From contig NMRA01000151.1 of NCBI GenBank assembly GCA_002633005.1, positions 349,337 through 413,336 on the forward strand: a stretch of 64,000 nt of DNA, read 5' to 3'. A model generated the notes under the pieces. The model worked only from the letters and a program-made list of their open reading frames with translations. It searched no databases and was not told where the DNA came from. The position numbers were made by a program, and so were the translations under genes. This document shows positions 1 through 11,149 of this stretch, piece after piece. The stretch is from Phoronis australis. Its lineage: Eukaryota > Phoronida > Phoronidae. Numbering within the stretch: the stretch's first letter is position 1; every line of letters starts with the position of its first letter.

Positions 1-1859
1 AATCCTAGTCTGCCAAGTAGTGATTCTAAACTAAATTAAATTCTGGTGTTAAAGCCTATGTTCAACGGTAACACCTGAAAATTTGGTTCCTACAGTATGT
101 TAAGATTATCCCTCTGAGCCCACTAGTACTATAAATTGTCAAATGTAACGAACTGTTAGGCGTGTTTGGCTTGCTTTTGTCTTCGTCAACCGCGAGAATC
201 ACCTTTTACATGACGGCGACTTCCCGTTGCTCCCAACTTGTTCGATTCTACAGCCCAACAACAAGTTGGGAAGTTTACCCCTGTAGCCAATATCTTACAC
301 GACTGATTAACTCCATCCTGGCATTTATGGTTGGAGGGCCTGCGCTCTTTTGTACGATAATTGATCTAATCTCCGATCAGATCATATCTAGCCTGACTGG
401 GCTGGGCTGATAAAAATGAAAGTTAAGTTATAACACATTTGAGCTTAAACCAATAGCATTTCTGCATTCACGTAAAATGCTGATCGTGTTAAATTTTTGA
501 ATCACAAAAATCGCTTAACTACCACAGAAGATAATCTATTCTGTCCAAACGGATTACCAACGCACTGGGTTTGACTGTATTCTCAATACGCGTTCGGTAA
601 TAGCGCGCAACCACCATTCGTTTCATTTGAAGCCTGAGGGATAATTGGTCGGCTGTTTGTTATCATACGGGACAAATGACTGTGCTGGGCAGTTAACAAA
701 AGAGTTAGATGTTATCGCACGTTCAGCACCCCTCACGTCTGGAAAAGTTGCTGAAAGACAGAACGCTGTAATGAATTCAAACAGCTGCGAATTACACTCG
801 CACGCAATGGTGTTCTATTCAGACCCCTATTCAATACAACTTTTTGTTGTTTGTGCTGGGATCTCGCGATGACGGAACATGTCGCGAAAAGGCAGGTTCA
901 CTTACCAGTCACTGACGGGCTTACATTTGCGTGATTGACCTCGCGTTTTCTTATTTTACTAAGGCTTTGCTAGGACTATCTGGTTAGCCCAATACATCTA
1001 AAATACCAAAATTCCGTTGAAGTTAGGCTTTAAGCTTTGTAAACATCTTTGCAAACCAAGTTTTATCCCCAGAGCACCAATAAGGTCAAAAAGACCGAGT
1101 ACGTACAGTTATCTACGATCTGGACATTTTATAAGCTTGACATCGGTAGCCGAAAAGGATCGACATTCTAGCAGTAATGGCAACAGGCTACGAAAAATGC
1201 ACACTGAAAAGGCACAACCACAACTTTCACATTTCTCGATCATATCCCATTTAAGCATCGATTTGTCTGTACAACAGACCACAAACTATATCATTCCACA
1301 TGTACACTTCCTCATGCCGGATTATTTACGTATGAAGCGTTACCTGTTGACAATTCGACCAGCTAATCAGAAATGCCGGTGTGAAAAAATTCCGGAAGAA
1401 ATTAAATTGATACTTCCATGTCCCCTTCCCCGTAGCGGTAACGCAAGGTACCAGGGAGGAATGACAAATCATTGCTGAGGACAATAGCGCCCCCTATAGG
1501 AAAAATCCTGACGCATCTTGGAATATTTACTCAATGCTTTTATTCCATCCCGAATTCAGAGATCATTTATAAACTGAGTAAGGAACTAGACGGGAGCAAT
1601 TTTGTAGCGATGAGTGGCATAAATCAAAATTTGTATTGTTGACAGTGAACATAATAAGTTTAATAAAGTTGCAAACCAGTCTTTCTTAGCCATTATGTGA
1701 CATTTTAAGTGTTCTCAATAATGTGTTGTACACCTAACTTACCACTTATAGGTAAGTCGGCTCAAATCGATATGTGTTAGAATGACCGTCCCAAATAACA
1801 CCAACAAAAAAGTTAATCCCGGATCACTTTCTCACTTGAAATCTGTCACCCCTTCAGAG
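1..1859. other. No supported gene; unassigned non-coding DNA
   Basis: I see no recognisable protein domain, RNA gene or strong repeat here. The longest open frame (1017-1478, plus) translates to a low-complexity-like protein of about 150 residues with no known motif and no convincing splice or start context, so I treat it as chance. The stretch may be intron or intergenic sequence upstream of the Ig exons. Confidence 0.5.
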
Positions 1860-1864
1860 AACGG

Positions 1865-2466
1865 CGCGTGCAAGAGACCCGGCTCGCTGGTTCCTTGCGT
1901 GCATCTAGGTGGTCGGTAGCCAGCACGCAGGTAGCACTTAGTTTTCCTCGGGAAATTCTTATACCGGCGTTTCTGATTGGCTGGTCAAATTCTCAACAAA
2001 CAGCGCTTTACGCAAACAAACTGGCATGACTGATGGAGCAAGTGTAAATGTGGCCTGTCAGTGTACAGACAAATCGGTGCTTAAAATTTATGCTCAAGAA
2101 ATCTGAATCCCAGAAATTGTGGTTGCACCTTTTTGGAGTGCATCTTTCTACTGACAGTAGCCTTTTATTTACGACACTGTCCTGTATTCATACACTATGA
2201 ATAACACAGCACCGGTTAAATCGGCCACTGAGATATGTGTTTATTGTACACGTATGTGCTTCAACATTAAACATTACTGCAGAAACTAAATTTTTGCTGC
2301 GACGCCACTTGCATGACAAGGCTAAAAATCGTTCATAGTCCGGCATTTTTTTACGTTGACCTTAAGCTAACCAATGATTGCCGAGGTCAAACCGACCAAT
2401 GCTAAAGCGCGTGCTACTGTACGATACCTGCGTGCTGGCTAGGCACGTAGGGAATCAGCGAGGAGA
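1865..2466. repeat. Possible foldback/MITE with imperfect inverted arms
   Basis: The segment around 1880-1935 (contains CCAGCACGCAGGTA) is matched in inverted orientation by 2403-2465 (TACCTGCGTGCTGGCTAGG). Similarity continues weakly inward: a GATTGGCTGGTCAAA-like block near 1975 against its inverse near 2385. The interior codes for nothing visible. It abuts the THAP transposon at 2475. The arms are diverged and I found no clear target duplication, so this is a tentative non-autonomous element. Confidence 0.35.
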
Positions 2467-2761
2467 CACGTCTCTTAAAGGCGAAGGCAACCTTTTTCCA
2501 TGTCATTTTGAGCTAAAATAAGGTTGGTTGGTTATCCTAGACATATTTTCCACTTAATTACAGCTTTTCGTAATTTTATAGATTACTCGTCCGCTACTCC
2601 GGAAGGGACGTTTTAGGAGGCAAGCGTTTCCCGCCACTTGGTTTTGCGTTGACTTTACCGTGCGAATCTGTTCTATTCTACTTTTGTTTTGTGCTGTTTT
2701 TCAACAATTGTCGCCACCACTTTCCATCGGCGAGTATTCTGCGGCAAGATAGGTTAGTAGA

Positions 2762-3120
2762 NNNNNNNNNNNNNNNNNNNNNNNNNNNNNNNNNNNNNNN
2801 NNNNNNNNNNNNNNNNNNNNNNNNNNNNNNNNNNNNNNNNNNNNNNNNNNNNNNNNNNNNNNNNNNNNNNNNNNNNNNNNNNNNNNNNNNNNNNNNNNNN
2901 NNNNNNNNNNNNNNNNNNNNNNNNNNNNNNNNNNNNNNNNNNNNNNNNNNNNNNNNNNNNNNNNNNNNNNNNNNNNNNNNNNNNNNNNNNNNNNNNNNNN
3001 NNNNNNNNNNNNNNNNNNNNNNNNNNNNNNNNNNNNNNNNNNNNNNNNNNNNNNNNNNNNNNNNNNNNNNNNNNNNNNNNNNNNNNNNNNNNNNNNNNNN
3101 NNNNNNNNNNNNNNNNNNNN
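2762..3120. other. Assembly gap (359 Ns)
   Basis: Run of undetermined bases within the THAP transposon. Its length may be nominal, so the true element size is unknown. Apparent open frames crossing it are artefacts. Confidence 0.99.
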
Positions 3121-3430
3121 GTGGCGACGGGGCACTGCCGGGAATCAACATAGACGGAATGACAACCTTCTTCAGACGTTGTTTCGCAGGGACCTTCATC
3201 AGTTCAGCGTACAAATCCCTTTCGTAATCGGACGGCAGAAAGTGCTTGCCACACACACGGTAATTCTCCACTGCTTTGTACTTTGCGTGGACGGGTAACG
3301 CTGCGGTCTTCACATGAACGAGCCAAGTACGGCGAAGTGTGTCATCCATCGGAAAGCGATGCAAAGGTACTCCCAAAGCGCGCGTGAGCCGATAATTAGT
3401 ATATCCTGGTACGCAGCAACAGTGTGGCAT
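3121..3430 (-). CDS. THAP-domain transposon protein, N-terminal part
   Basis: Reading leftwards from an ATG at 3430, about 100 residues are visible before the frame enters the gap. They show the C2CH zinc-finger layout of a THAP domain: an N-terminal cysteine cluster (MPHCCCVPGYTN), the FPMD segment near residue 28, a tryptophan at about 36, and the VCGKHF cysteine/histidine pair near 60, followed by LPSDYERD. THAP domains bind DNA, and in transposons they recognise the element's own ends. The visible part has no stop or frameshift, so this copy may be the least damaged THAP gene in the window. The catalytic part is not visible. The gene points inward from the right inverted repeat, opposite to the gene that starts from the left end. 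Confidence 0.75.
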
Positions 3431-3699
3431 ATTGACTGACTAGTAAATGAAAGCAAACGACGACGGAACTTAACACAACCGAGGTAGAACAATGACTGAC
3501 TCGGCAGCTCTCACAGTCAGACTATAGGAAAAGAAATTGGCGCGAAATGCTTGCCTCCTAAAACGTCACTTCCGAAAGAGCGGACGAGTAATTAATAAAA
3601 TTACGAAAAGCTGTAATTAAGTGGAAAACATATCTAGGATAACCAACCAACCTTATTTTAGCTCAAAATGACATGGAAAAAGGTTGCCTTCGCCTTTAA

Positions 3700-4248
3700 C
3701 GTCTCAAACACTATCACCCGCAGTCGGCTTCTATCACGGTAACTGCAGTGTTCCTCCTGCACGAACTATACAGTTTTTCTCACGAACAAATTCGTTTGGT
3801 TTGGGCACGCGTTTTCCTCACGACGTAGTTCCTCTTACCTACTACGAATTTCTTTTCTCACGAACCAATGCCCAGGTTAGTCTTCACTCGGCGCTAAATC
3901 TTCACCTTCGCCGCAGACTGAGACCAATGTCCGTACCAGTTAAAATTTCATTTTCCCCAATTACCAGAATATCCGTGTACTGTACGAATGTTGTTATGTG
4001 CAAGTTACATTTCTTCTCAAAACAAGTGGCTTAGTCGAATGGATGACCTTGCTTTTCCAGCGTTTCTAGTTGAACTTCACTTTCGGCTTCACGTTAAATC
4101 TAAAATGGTGGAGTGTCACTCCATATGTACGAATAGCTTAAGAACAGCATGTTTGAAAACACTTGCATCTACACTACATGTCTAAGAATAGCATTATTTT
4201 CTCGCAAGCAGTTCTTTGTAATGCATATGAAAGAACTATATTATTTTA
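3700..4248. other. No feature seen
   Basis: Short interval between the THAP transposon and a small MITE. Short open frames occur on the plus strand but show no domain or splice context. Confidence 0.5.
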
Positions 4249-4328
4249 ATGGGCGTCGTACGATAGGGGGCTGGGCTGGGGGGGGGGGGGGNTATAGACT
4301 CTACTTTTTTCAGTTCTGCGCCGCCCAT
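4249..4328. repeat. Short palindromic MITE (ATGGGCGGCGCA family), monomer
   Basis: The element starts ATGGGCGTCGTAC and ends TGCGCCGCCCAT, giving inverted termini around a run of G and a TTTTTTCAG segment. The same sequence recurs as a tandem dimer at 5653-5796 and at 45964-46085, so it is a dispersed family. One N falls inside the poly-G run. No coding capacity. Confidence 0.65.
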
Positions 4329-4718
4329 GGTATGGTAACAAAACCCTGCCTGTGAGAACACACAGCCATTTATGAGACAGGAAGATTGGACTGGATACGG
4401 TGTCCAAGGTGACAGCCATATTGCCGAGCCTTTTGGGCCCGAGGGCCTATATCCAAAATAATGGCTTTGTCGCCGCCTTTTTTACCCAGGGGCTTCGCAA
4501 ATTGCCGCACCTAAGTTTCACATATAAGCACAGTTCTGCACAGACGTTCCTGGGCTTAATGGTGCGGTAACACGGTATTTGAAACTCGACTTGTAAATGT
4601 ATTGGAGACCCGGGATTTACGTAGGATTTCAGTATTTCAAACCTAAATATCTATTGCACGATAGTAAACTTTTTGGTAACACCACTTCAGTTTATTTCTT
4701 GATCGATATTTCTCTTAG

Positions 4719-5039
4719 ATGTAAAGTCCTTGCTGATTAAAGATGATAATACGGATAAAGTCATTGAAACTATCGTGTCGCGTGGAGAAAAGGGCTTCAA
4801 CATTAGCTGCTATGCGACAGGATTGGTTGGCCGCTTGAACGTGTCTTGGAGTTTTAACACCACGTTGTTTAATATAATACAAGAAGGGGAACAGACATCG
4901 ATCACTGAAAACGGAACCACTCAGTTCAAGAGAAGTTTATATTTGTCTCCCAACTCGTCGGGGATTTTTGTTAACTTAGAGTGTAAGACGAAAAAGGGCA
5001 CTCTTACAGTTGCTTCAAAAAACGTTAGTCTTGGAATGC
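4719..5039 (+). CDS. Ig-like domain exon 1
   Basis: An acceptor (TTTCTCTTAG) precedes 4719 and a GTAAGT donor follows 5039. The 321-nt exon is phase 1 at both ends and encodes one immunoglobulin-like domain. The core pattern is visible: cysteine in NISCYA, tryptophan in VSWSF, the F-strand region SGIFVNLEC with the second cysteine. There are several N-x-S/T sequons (NVS, NTT, NGT, NSS), as expected for a secreted or cell-surface protein. The next exon is only 186 bp downstream and has the same layout, suggesting tandem exon duplication. The ligand and overall protein are unknown. Adhesion or immune-type receptors are possible but not shown by the sequence. Confidence 0.85.
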
Positions 5040-5225
5040 GTAAGTATATTTTTCAAGGATAAGTTTCCCACTACTAAGTCTGACTAGATTTCTGTGTTTG
5101 TAATAAAGTTGAGTGAAAAATGTAAAAAATAATATCAAGTTCCCGATTTCTAATACGAATATGGACATCTGGCCATGAACTCGAAAAGCAACAATTTTAA
5201 CCTAAGTTCCCAAATCCTTTTTTAG

Positions 5226-5552
5226 ATTTTACATCAGTTACCATTAAAGATCACGGCACGGGAACTCGTCTTCACGTAGTCAACGTTCACAGTGGTATGG
5301 GCTACAATATATGCTGCGACGCCAACGAGACTTTCAAGGCCACCGATGTGACGTGGAAATTTGAAACAGAATCAACTCTAAATTTCACACATTACGACAA
5401 TGTAAATGTTCTCACCAACGACAACAAAACCTCTAGGTGCACCAAGTTACTATATGTTGTACCAAGCCCCGAGGTAGACCAACTTAATGTAACGTGTGAA
5501 GCAAGAATAGACAACATAGCACTAGCAACCACTAACGTCAGTTTTCGAATTT
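5226..5552 (+). CDS. Ig-like domain exon 2
   Basis: Bounded by a CTTTTTTAG-type acceptor and a GTGAGT donor; 327 nt, phase 1-1. The domain shows ICCDA (first core cysteine, with an additional one beside it), VTWKF (core tryptophan), an extra cysteine in TSRCTK, and LNVTCEA (second core cysteine). Sequons NET, NFT, NKT, NVT and NVS suggest heavy N-glycosylation. The extra cysteines could form a second disulphide, which the other exons do not share except exon 3. Same gene as the other six Ig exons by orientation and phase; otherwise unidentified. Confidence 0.85.
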
Positions 5553-5652
5553 GTGAGTTTTAATTTTATTTTTACGTTATTGCGTGTGATGTGAGAAAGA
5601 GCGTGTGAAGAAATTCGGAAACTTCTTTTGACTGAGAAGGGCAAGGTAGTGC

Positions 5653-5796
5653 ATGGGCGGCGCACCATAGGGGGTTGGGGGGGGTTTAGCTCCCCACTTT
5701 TTTCAGTGCTACGCCGCACATGGTCTACAGGCGGTGCACCACAGGACGGCTGAGGGGGTTTTAGCTCCCCACTTTTTTCAGTGCTGCGCCGCCCAT
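5653..5796. repeat. Short palindromic MITE (ATGGGCGGCGCA family), tandem dimer
   Basis: Two related units of about 70 bp. The first begins GCATGGGCGGCGCACCATAG, and each carries a G-rich tract then TTTAGCTCCCCACTTTTTTC. The second ends TGCGCCGCCCATGC, so the outer ends are inverted repeats of each other. The unit junction (ACATGGTCTACAGGCGGTGC) is almost the same at 46032, showing that the dimer is itself the mobile unit. Confidence 0.65.
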
Positions 5797-6241
5797 GCAT
5801 TGGTGACACTGAATTGATTTTTAGCTACTTTAGCACTTATGGTGATCTGAGTTCGCCTCCACCACTACCTCCACACCATACCAGCGGTGTGGTGTGGTGT
5901 GGCGTTGACACACGTAGGCGCAATATAATGGCTTTTTCATTTCGCCCATGAAACTGAACGTTTCCCTTTGAAGAATGAATGGTATTATATGTTATAAATT
6001 GAAAACCTTTTCACTGAATGAGTTTTTAAAACGTTTGATCTGATTTAGTAATTTGTGCTCCTTCGAAACTGCAACTTGCAGGCACTTTAATATTCATTAC
6101 GTCACGTCTCGTACATTATTCATGAGCTCACCGTCAGAAGTCGGATAATTTTGAAATTCAAACTAAGATAACTTAAAAGTATACATACCATTTCATAAAT
6201 GAGGTTTTACAAAAAGTTTCAAAGAAAAACAGTGAGGGACC

Positions 6242-6445
6242 CAGTGGCGGATCTAGTATATCATGGGTGTGACCAATATAATAGTTTCCTGTGTGAAACC
6301 TGAACCCAAAACACGTACATACACTTAAATACACACCTACGATTAGATGCAACAAAATAAATGTCCAAATACATTTTCGTGCCATTATACTACTTATTTT
6401 CGTTGGCGACTAAGAGCGTATCAGTTCCCCTTAAATCTGCCACTA
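6242..6445. mobile_element. MITE with CAGTGGCGGATCTAG ends and 5-bp target duplication, copy A
   Basis: The 204-bp element begins CAGTGGCGGATCTAG and ends CTTAAATCTGCCACTA. GGACC is directly repeated on both sides (6237-6241 and 6446-6450). A larger relative lies at 17868-18669, also with a 5-bp duplication. The CAGTGGCGGATC terminus is of a type common in hAT-like MITEs, and one hAT subgroup is reported to make 5-bp duplications. I see no transposase. Confidence 0.65.
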
Positions 6446-8739
6446 GGACCAAAGGATGTAGAACTCAGTCAGAAGAATTATAGTCTGCCATCTTAATCAC
6501 TGTTTAACCTGGGTATGACCAGGCCTTAAGTTAAACCTGGTTTAAAATCTTAATACAGGTCTGAGGAATGTTGACCTCGTTGGTGAAAAGATAAGCGGGT
6601 TAGACCGGGTCTAAACTGGAGAAGAAAGAATCCTTACATTGATTTTATTTTCAAAGCCATAGCATAAAATTGAGTTCCACTGGAAAAATATCAACACGAT
6701 ACTTCATTGAGGAATCTTTATCAGTTGTTCATACCTTATGGAGATGTGGACTAGTTTTACTTGGCGACTTTGACATCGTTTGCAAGGTCACCACGAAAAA
6801 TCTTGAAGATACATCGCATCATGCACTGTATGAAAGTGAACTTTTATAGTAAGCCTTGCCAATTGTAATTGAATGATCATTTTCTTATACGTTGGAAGTA
6901 AGATGTTGCAAAGAAAATCATATCGATTATCTTTAACAAAAATCATTACCAAATTTAATTATAGTTTTACAATGAACATATCCCTAGGCAGCGGGGAACG
7001 ATTTCATCACTCTGTGAAAACAACTTGTTTTCAGAATATATAAATATTAAACCAATTTCCACACCAGTTTAAGATTTTTATCTTCACATGCACTCAGGAG
7101 ATAAAGGGCGAGATACCCACAGCTAAGTTGATTGGATTTCTGTATTCGACCGGTGGTCTTGATGGCTCAGTAGACTAGAATGTCTGCAAGGTTAGCAGAA
7201 GTCCCGGTAGGGGCATAGATATTTTCTGACTTAGGTTAATTACATAACGTGATGTGGCCAAGAGGTGGCGTGCTGACCTGCTTGAACTTGTTTTCAGGTG
7301 GAGAATGAAATTAAAATTCATTAATTTGTGGAAAGAAAGTTTCTTGTGTGATATGGAAGATTTACTTGACACTTCAGTAAACCTTATCGCTAAAGAATAT
7401 ATCAGAGATAAGCTATACATTAAAAGAGTCTTTGGCCATTCAAGCTAACAAATCTGCTCGTTTACCCAATCAGCAGCAGACCTCTGTTGCCTTGAATCTA
7501 TGGTAGTTTGCTGTGACTGAATATACTCGTTGCTTGTTCAGTCAGTTTCGTGTTAGACACGTTTGAGTGTGCATTAGTTTATTATCTTGATAATGCTTTA
7601 GCAACTAAAGGGCAATGTTGAACAAGAAAATCTCAGCAGAAACACTGATTTTTAAGCAGTATTTCTTAAGTCTGAAGATGTCTTAATAGTTCAAACAAAG
7701 TTGAAACTTTTTTACTGAAATAAATGTCGAAAGGGCCATTTTTCAAAGATCAGCATAAAAACGGAAACCAGACTTGGATCAGAAAATAAAAGGTGACTAA
7801 GTCTATATTTAGAGAAGTCCAAGAACTCATGAGGTTTCACAAAATTCTGTAGAACCAACCATTGGTGCTCCTAAAAATTCCTACTTAAACTGTTCACTTA
7901 GACTATTGTCGGTACTAATACAGTTCGAGGTAACTTGCTGCTTTCAAATGCTTTACGATAACCCAACCAAATATATTTCTCATTGCGAAGGGGCTACCTG
8001 GAGTGTTGTCTCGTCAGACTTCTAATGGTTCTAACGCTTAACATTTATCATTTCCAATCAGAAGCCCTACATTGAGTGGTTGGCCAGGAACAGCTGGTAG
8101 GGCTGTGCAACTTCCGTCGTAACAGTCTTTTGTCTACTGTCCGCGGCCCCACGCCTATGTCGGTTGCCACGGTGTAATCATGGCGCCTACAAATATTTGG
8201 GAGAAAACGTGCCCCCCCGCTTCCTACGGCCCTGCCAAGAGTATAACCATTATTAACTAGAAGATCGGAACTTGTATAGGGAGTATGAGCGAGTATATAT
8301 CAAGCTATCCCGCAAAAAGTGCAGTCGTGTCTTCAAACGAGTTAACATATGTATATGTATCTGTATATCGCTTTTTCCCCCTATGTCTTTGCTGACAATG
8401 ACGGTGTTAGCGAGTGAATGGCGATGAAATTACCTCTTCTGGTGATATTGATACCATTGTCACGATGTGCGTGATTTCATATTTTTACTGGACTAACATT
8501 TTTTATGAGTTTCTTGGAGGTGCATGAATGTTGACACTTAGGCTGTCTGTTTGCAATTAATTGTCTAACAATAAGCCCATCTAGTCACCCACTGATGCAC
8601 ATTTTTGTGTGTTTGTCAAAGTGCCTTGCTATCTGTCCGACTATCCTTCCATTTGCTTAGGTATCTATGTAAAATTTTGGTCATCATTCCATGTGTTGAG
8701 TTGATTATCAGTAACTCCCACGATTTTGTCATACTTCAG
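6446..8739. other. Intron of the Ig gene; no gene seen
   Basis: No coding exon recognised. The stretch includes a tRNA-like SINE remnant near 7150-7245 and, near 6500-6615, several TTAAACCTGG/AGACCGGGTCT-like short palindromic phrases. The segment around 8095-8235 has weak inverted GGCAGGGCCGTAGG-like ends and a C-rich core that might be an old MITE. Confidence 0.5.
7150..7245 (+). repeat. Possible tRNA-derived SINE fragment
   Basis: GATGGCTCAGTAGACTAGAA followed by TGTCTGC and TTAGCAGAAGTCCCGG resembles a tRNA 5' half with an A-box-like TGGCTCAGTAG. The expected B box after GTCCCGG is degenerate (TAGGGGC). It is not a functional tRNA. This is a weak assignment based on recall of tRNA-derived SINE heads. 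Confidence 0.35.
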
Positions 8740-9054
8740 ATGGTCCAGCTGTCATTCAACTGCTAGACGATAAAAGTAAAGCCGTGAGTGAGGACAATTT
8801 TCAGACGTTTGCAGGTAGAACATACGTAATCAGATGTATAAGTGACCAGGAACACTGCTCAAGGAATCTGAAATGGTCTAGAGTTTCAGGGTCGCTTTCC
8901 AATACAACCAAAGTTGGAAAAATTTGCACAAAAAAATTGTACATACAGACTAATACAAGTTTTGACGGACACAACATTACGTGTTTTATGAATCTCAGCG
9001 ATTATGGGAACTACATAAGAACATATAAGAAGTTTACAACATTGCATGTACTTG
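8740..9054 (+). CDS. Ig-like domain exon 3
   Basis: Acceptor ATACTTCAG, donor GTAAGT, 315 nt, phase 1-1. The domain shows VIRCISD (first cysteine), LKWSRV (core tryptophan), an extra pair of cysteines (EHCSRN and GKICTK) and NITCFM (second core cysteine). Sequons NTT, NTS, NIT and NLS are present. The extra cysteine between the tryptophan and the second core cysteine is shared with exon 2, so these two may be the closest relatives. It lies 3.2 kb after exon 2 and 1 kb before exon 4, with a foldback element in the following intron. Confidence 0.85.
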
Positions 9055-9199
9055 GTAAGTACTGACATTATTTCGCTTTGTTTTCTTCCTGTTGGCAACA
9101 AAAAGCTCTAATTTACGGTCTACTAGATTTGACGAGATACGAATACCAGTTATGTTAAATGCATTAAAGGTTGGAACGCAGACTCTTCTTTTGAAGTAG

Positions 9200-10002
9200 T
9201 TATTGCAAGATTGTTCTAAAACCCCCGCGACCCACGACCTGTTCGACCCTTGACCTCCTCGACCCACTACCTACACCCCCTCGACCCAGTCTACACAAGC
9301 TCGACTCGATCTGACTGGCAAGACCAATGACTTGGTCCGTGAGTGCGGCTGGCTTTTCACTGTTTTTTGCAAATAAGAGAGTCGATTCGACAAGTTTGAA
9401 AGCCAAAACCAGAAAATAAAAAGAACGCGACCAAATCAAATCAAAGATTTACCAACGTTACAAGTGTTCTTGGCAGAGTGTAATCATCTTGTCTGCTCTT
9501 CAGTGAATGGCAAATTCAACCTTTTTGCGGAGAGTGCGAGGAACCTACAAAACTCTAATTTCATCAGTAAACACAGTTTGCAAAAAGCAAACTGTTTACT
9601 AAAATTATTTCAACGTTGTATGGAGTATATTGTAAACGAGTATACAACAGAAAGCAAATAGCAAAATGTGAAATTATGTATATTCACGTTAACGTACTCT
9701 AGTAGAACTGGGCCACTGGTAGCCGCTCATGGAGCTATTTCCGTGACAACGATAGCGCGCTCACAATGGGCAATTTAAGACCACTGGCGTTCTCACGCCG
9801 CTTTCTGTTTTTAATCACCAAACTTGAGCCAGAGCAGACTCGTGTGTAGTTATGTCTTATGGGAAAGTTACTCAGTAACGTAATAAGATTATGAAATATC
9901 TAAAAAGCGGAAATGTACCTCTATTTCCTCAGGTCGTGGATCGAGGGGGTCGTGGGTGGAGGGAGTTGTGGGTCGAGGGTTTTTAGAACAATTCGTTATT
10001 GC
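9200..10002. repeat. Foldback element with CGACCC-rich inverted arms
   Basis: The left arm (about 9200-9290: TTGTTCTAAAACCCC then repeated CGACCC/GACCT units) is mirrored by the right arm (about 9936-10002: GGTCGAGGGTTTTTAGAACA). The arms are themselves short-unit minisatellite-like. Near the middle, 9566-9600 forms a separate hairpin (AGTTTGC, five A, GCAAACT, extending to AGTAAAC/GTTTACT). No coding domain is seen between the arms. It lies wholly inside the intron between Ig exons 3 and 4. Confidence 0.65.
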
Positions 10003-10063
10003 AGCTATTTGACAGTCGGGACATAAAAAGACAATTGAATCAATATTTTCCGAACAATTTCAG

Positions 10064-10381
10064 ATGAGGCAAAAAAAGCTTACTTTAAAGATACGGATGG
10101 CAGCGACATAGACAACAGATTGGTTGTGTTCAATGAAAAGAACAAAACCATAACATGTAAATCTGATTTATCCGCCTACTACAAGATCGAAATTGACATT
10201 CAAGCATCTTTGAACTTCACCTTGGGCAAACTGGATGTCAGGAGCGGAGTCTACTCTAAGAAGTTGACATTTACTGTGTCGCCATCGATAAACGAGGCTG
10301 AAATTACATGCACCTCACAAACCCAGGATATCGTTCAATTTGAAAAAAGTCATAACCAGACGGTGATTTTGGATGTTATTT
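10064..10381 (+). CDS. Ig-like domain exon 4 (core Trp absent)
   Basis: Acceptor AACAATTTCAG, donor GTAAGT, 318 nt, phase 1-1. The two core cysteines are in TITCKSD and AEITCTSQ, but where the other exons have a tryptophan this one reads YKIEIDIQ, so the usual packing tryptophan is absent. Sequons NKT and NFT are present. The F-strand segment (SKKLTFTVSPSINEAEITC) matches the pattern of the sibling exons (LxVxPSxxxxxxxC). It is probably a functional variant, since the frame and both splice sites are intact. Confidence 0.8.
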
Positions 10382-11149
10382 GTAAGTATCAATTTCCTCG
10401 TCAGCGTCCTTAGCATGTCCAGCAGCACAACACCACTTGTGATATTCCAAGTACTCAAATAGTACAGTAAGGCAGCGGAGAAAATTGAAATTTTATTCCT
10501 CAGACTATTGTACGACACGTGTGTCGCAGAAACTGTGTTTGGCCAAGATCCGCCAATTTATAAAGTACGTCGAGATCTTCTTTAATTTGACCATTGAGTT
10601 TTACGGAACAAAATTATTTTGGAAATGACAAAAATAGTATGTTGAACGCGGACAAAGTTTGTAATGTTATCAAATTCTCAATACCAACAGTTTGGTGTCA
10701 TTCTTGGTATTTTCAAGTTGCCATGCGCTAATGCCAGTGAACTTTCAGGTGGCAGATTTTGCGGGTGGGTGCCTATTCTTGCTTGCATTCAGTGTTGTCA
10801 GTATAACTTTGAGCTGCGAGTAACGTTTCGGAATTACATGATCCGAGCTATTTTTTGATGTGTGACTAAAAATTTTTTCTAGTTTAGCTGCCTGGGAAAA
10901 GTAGGGCAAGGAAATATTAAAAGATGGACGTTACCGTGGTAACGTTTATAGTGTCGTGCCACACTCAAAAGCCTAAATTTCTCAATAATTACGTCGAAAT
11001 ATACTACTTTCAAAAGTTACGTAATCAATGTTCACACCTCATAATGGTTTATAAGAACGTTGGCGGTAATGCAATATTAAGATCAATGAATGGACCACTG
11101 CTGGGCGAGGATTATTTCCACTGAAACTTTTTAATCATTAAAACTGCTT
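10382..11149. other. Intron; no feature seen
   Basis: No domain, RNA or clear repeat recognised before the LINE remnants that begin near 11150. Confidence 0.5.

Larger units (their letters stand above)
2475..3699. mobile_element. Kolobok-like THAP transposon, copy 1 (internal assembly gap)
   Basis: Long terminal inverted repeats of about 160 bp (2475-2640 and 3535-3699) begin TTAAAGGCGAAGGCAACC and end with its inverse, so the element is bordered by TTAA on both sides. TTAA targets together with a THAP-domain protein are characteristic of the Kolobok superfamily. Inside, a minus-strand THAP gene starts near the right end. The left end matches the 5' leader of a second gene seen complete in copy 2 (right end 48147). 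The centre is lost in a gap of Ns. The flanks also read ACGTCTC immediately outside both ends (2468-2474 and 3699-3705), which alternatively suggests a 7-8 bp duplication of the kind P elements make. Confidence 0.8.

Noticed and set aside
1017-1478. 153-codon open frame as a gene
   Set aside because: No domain, no codon or splice context, no neighbour support.
2649-3430. Long open frames spanning the first gap
   Set aside because: They consist mainly of undetermined bases; only the 3121-3430 minus part carries information.
7254-7448. Plus-strand frame after AGAGGTGGCGTGC as an exon
   Set aside because: No Ig pattern, no acceptor in phase, and it overlaps SINE-like sequence.
8095-8240. Small hAT-like MITE with GGCAGGGCCGTAGG ends
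   Set aside because: The inverted similarity is short and no target duplication is visible.
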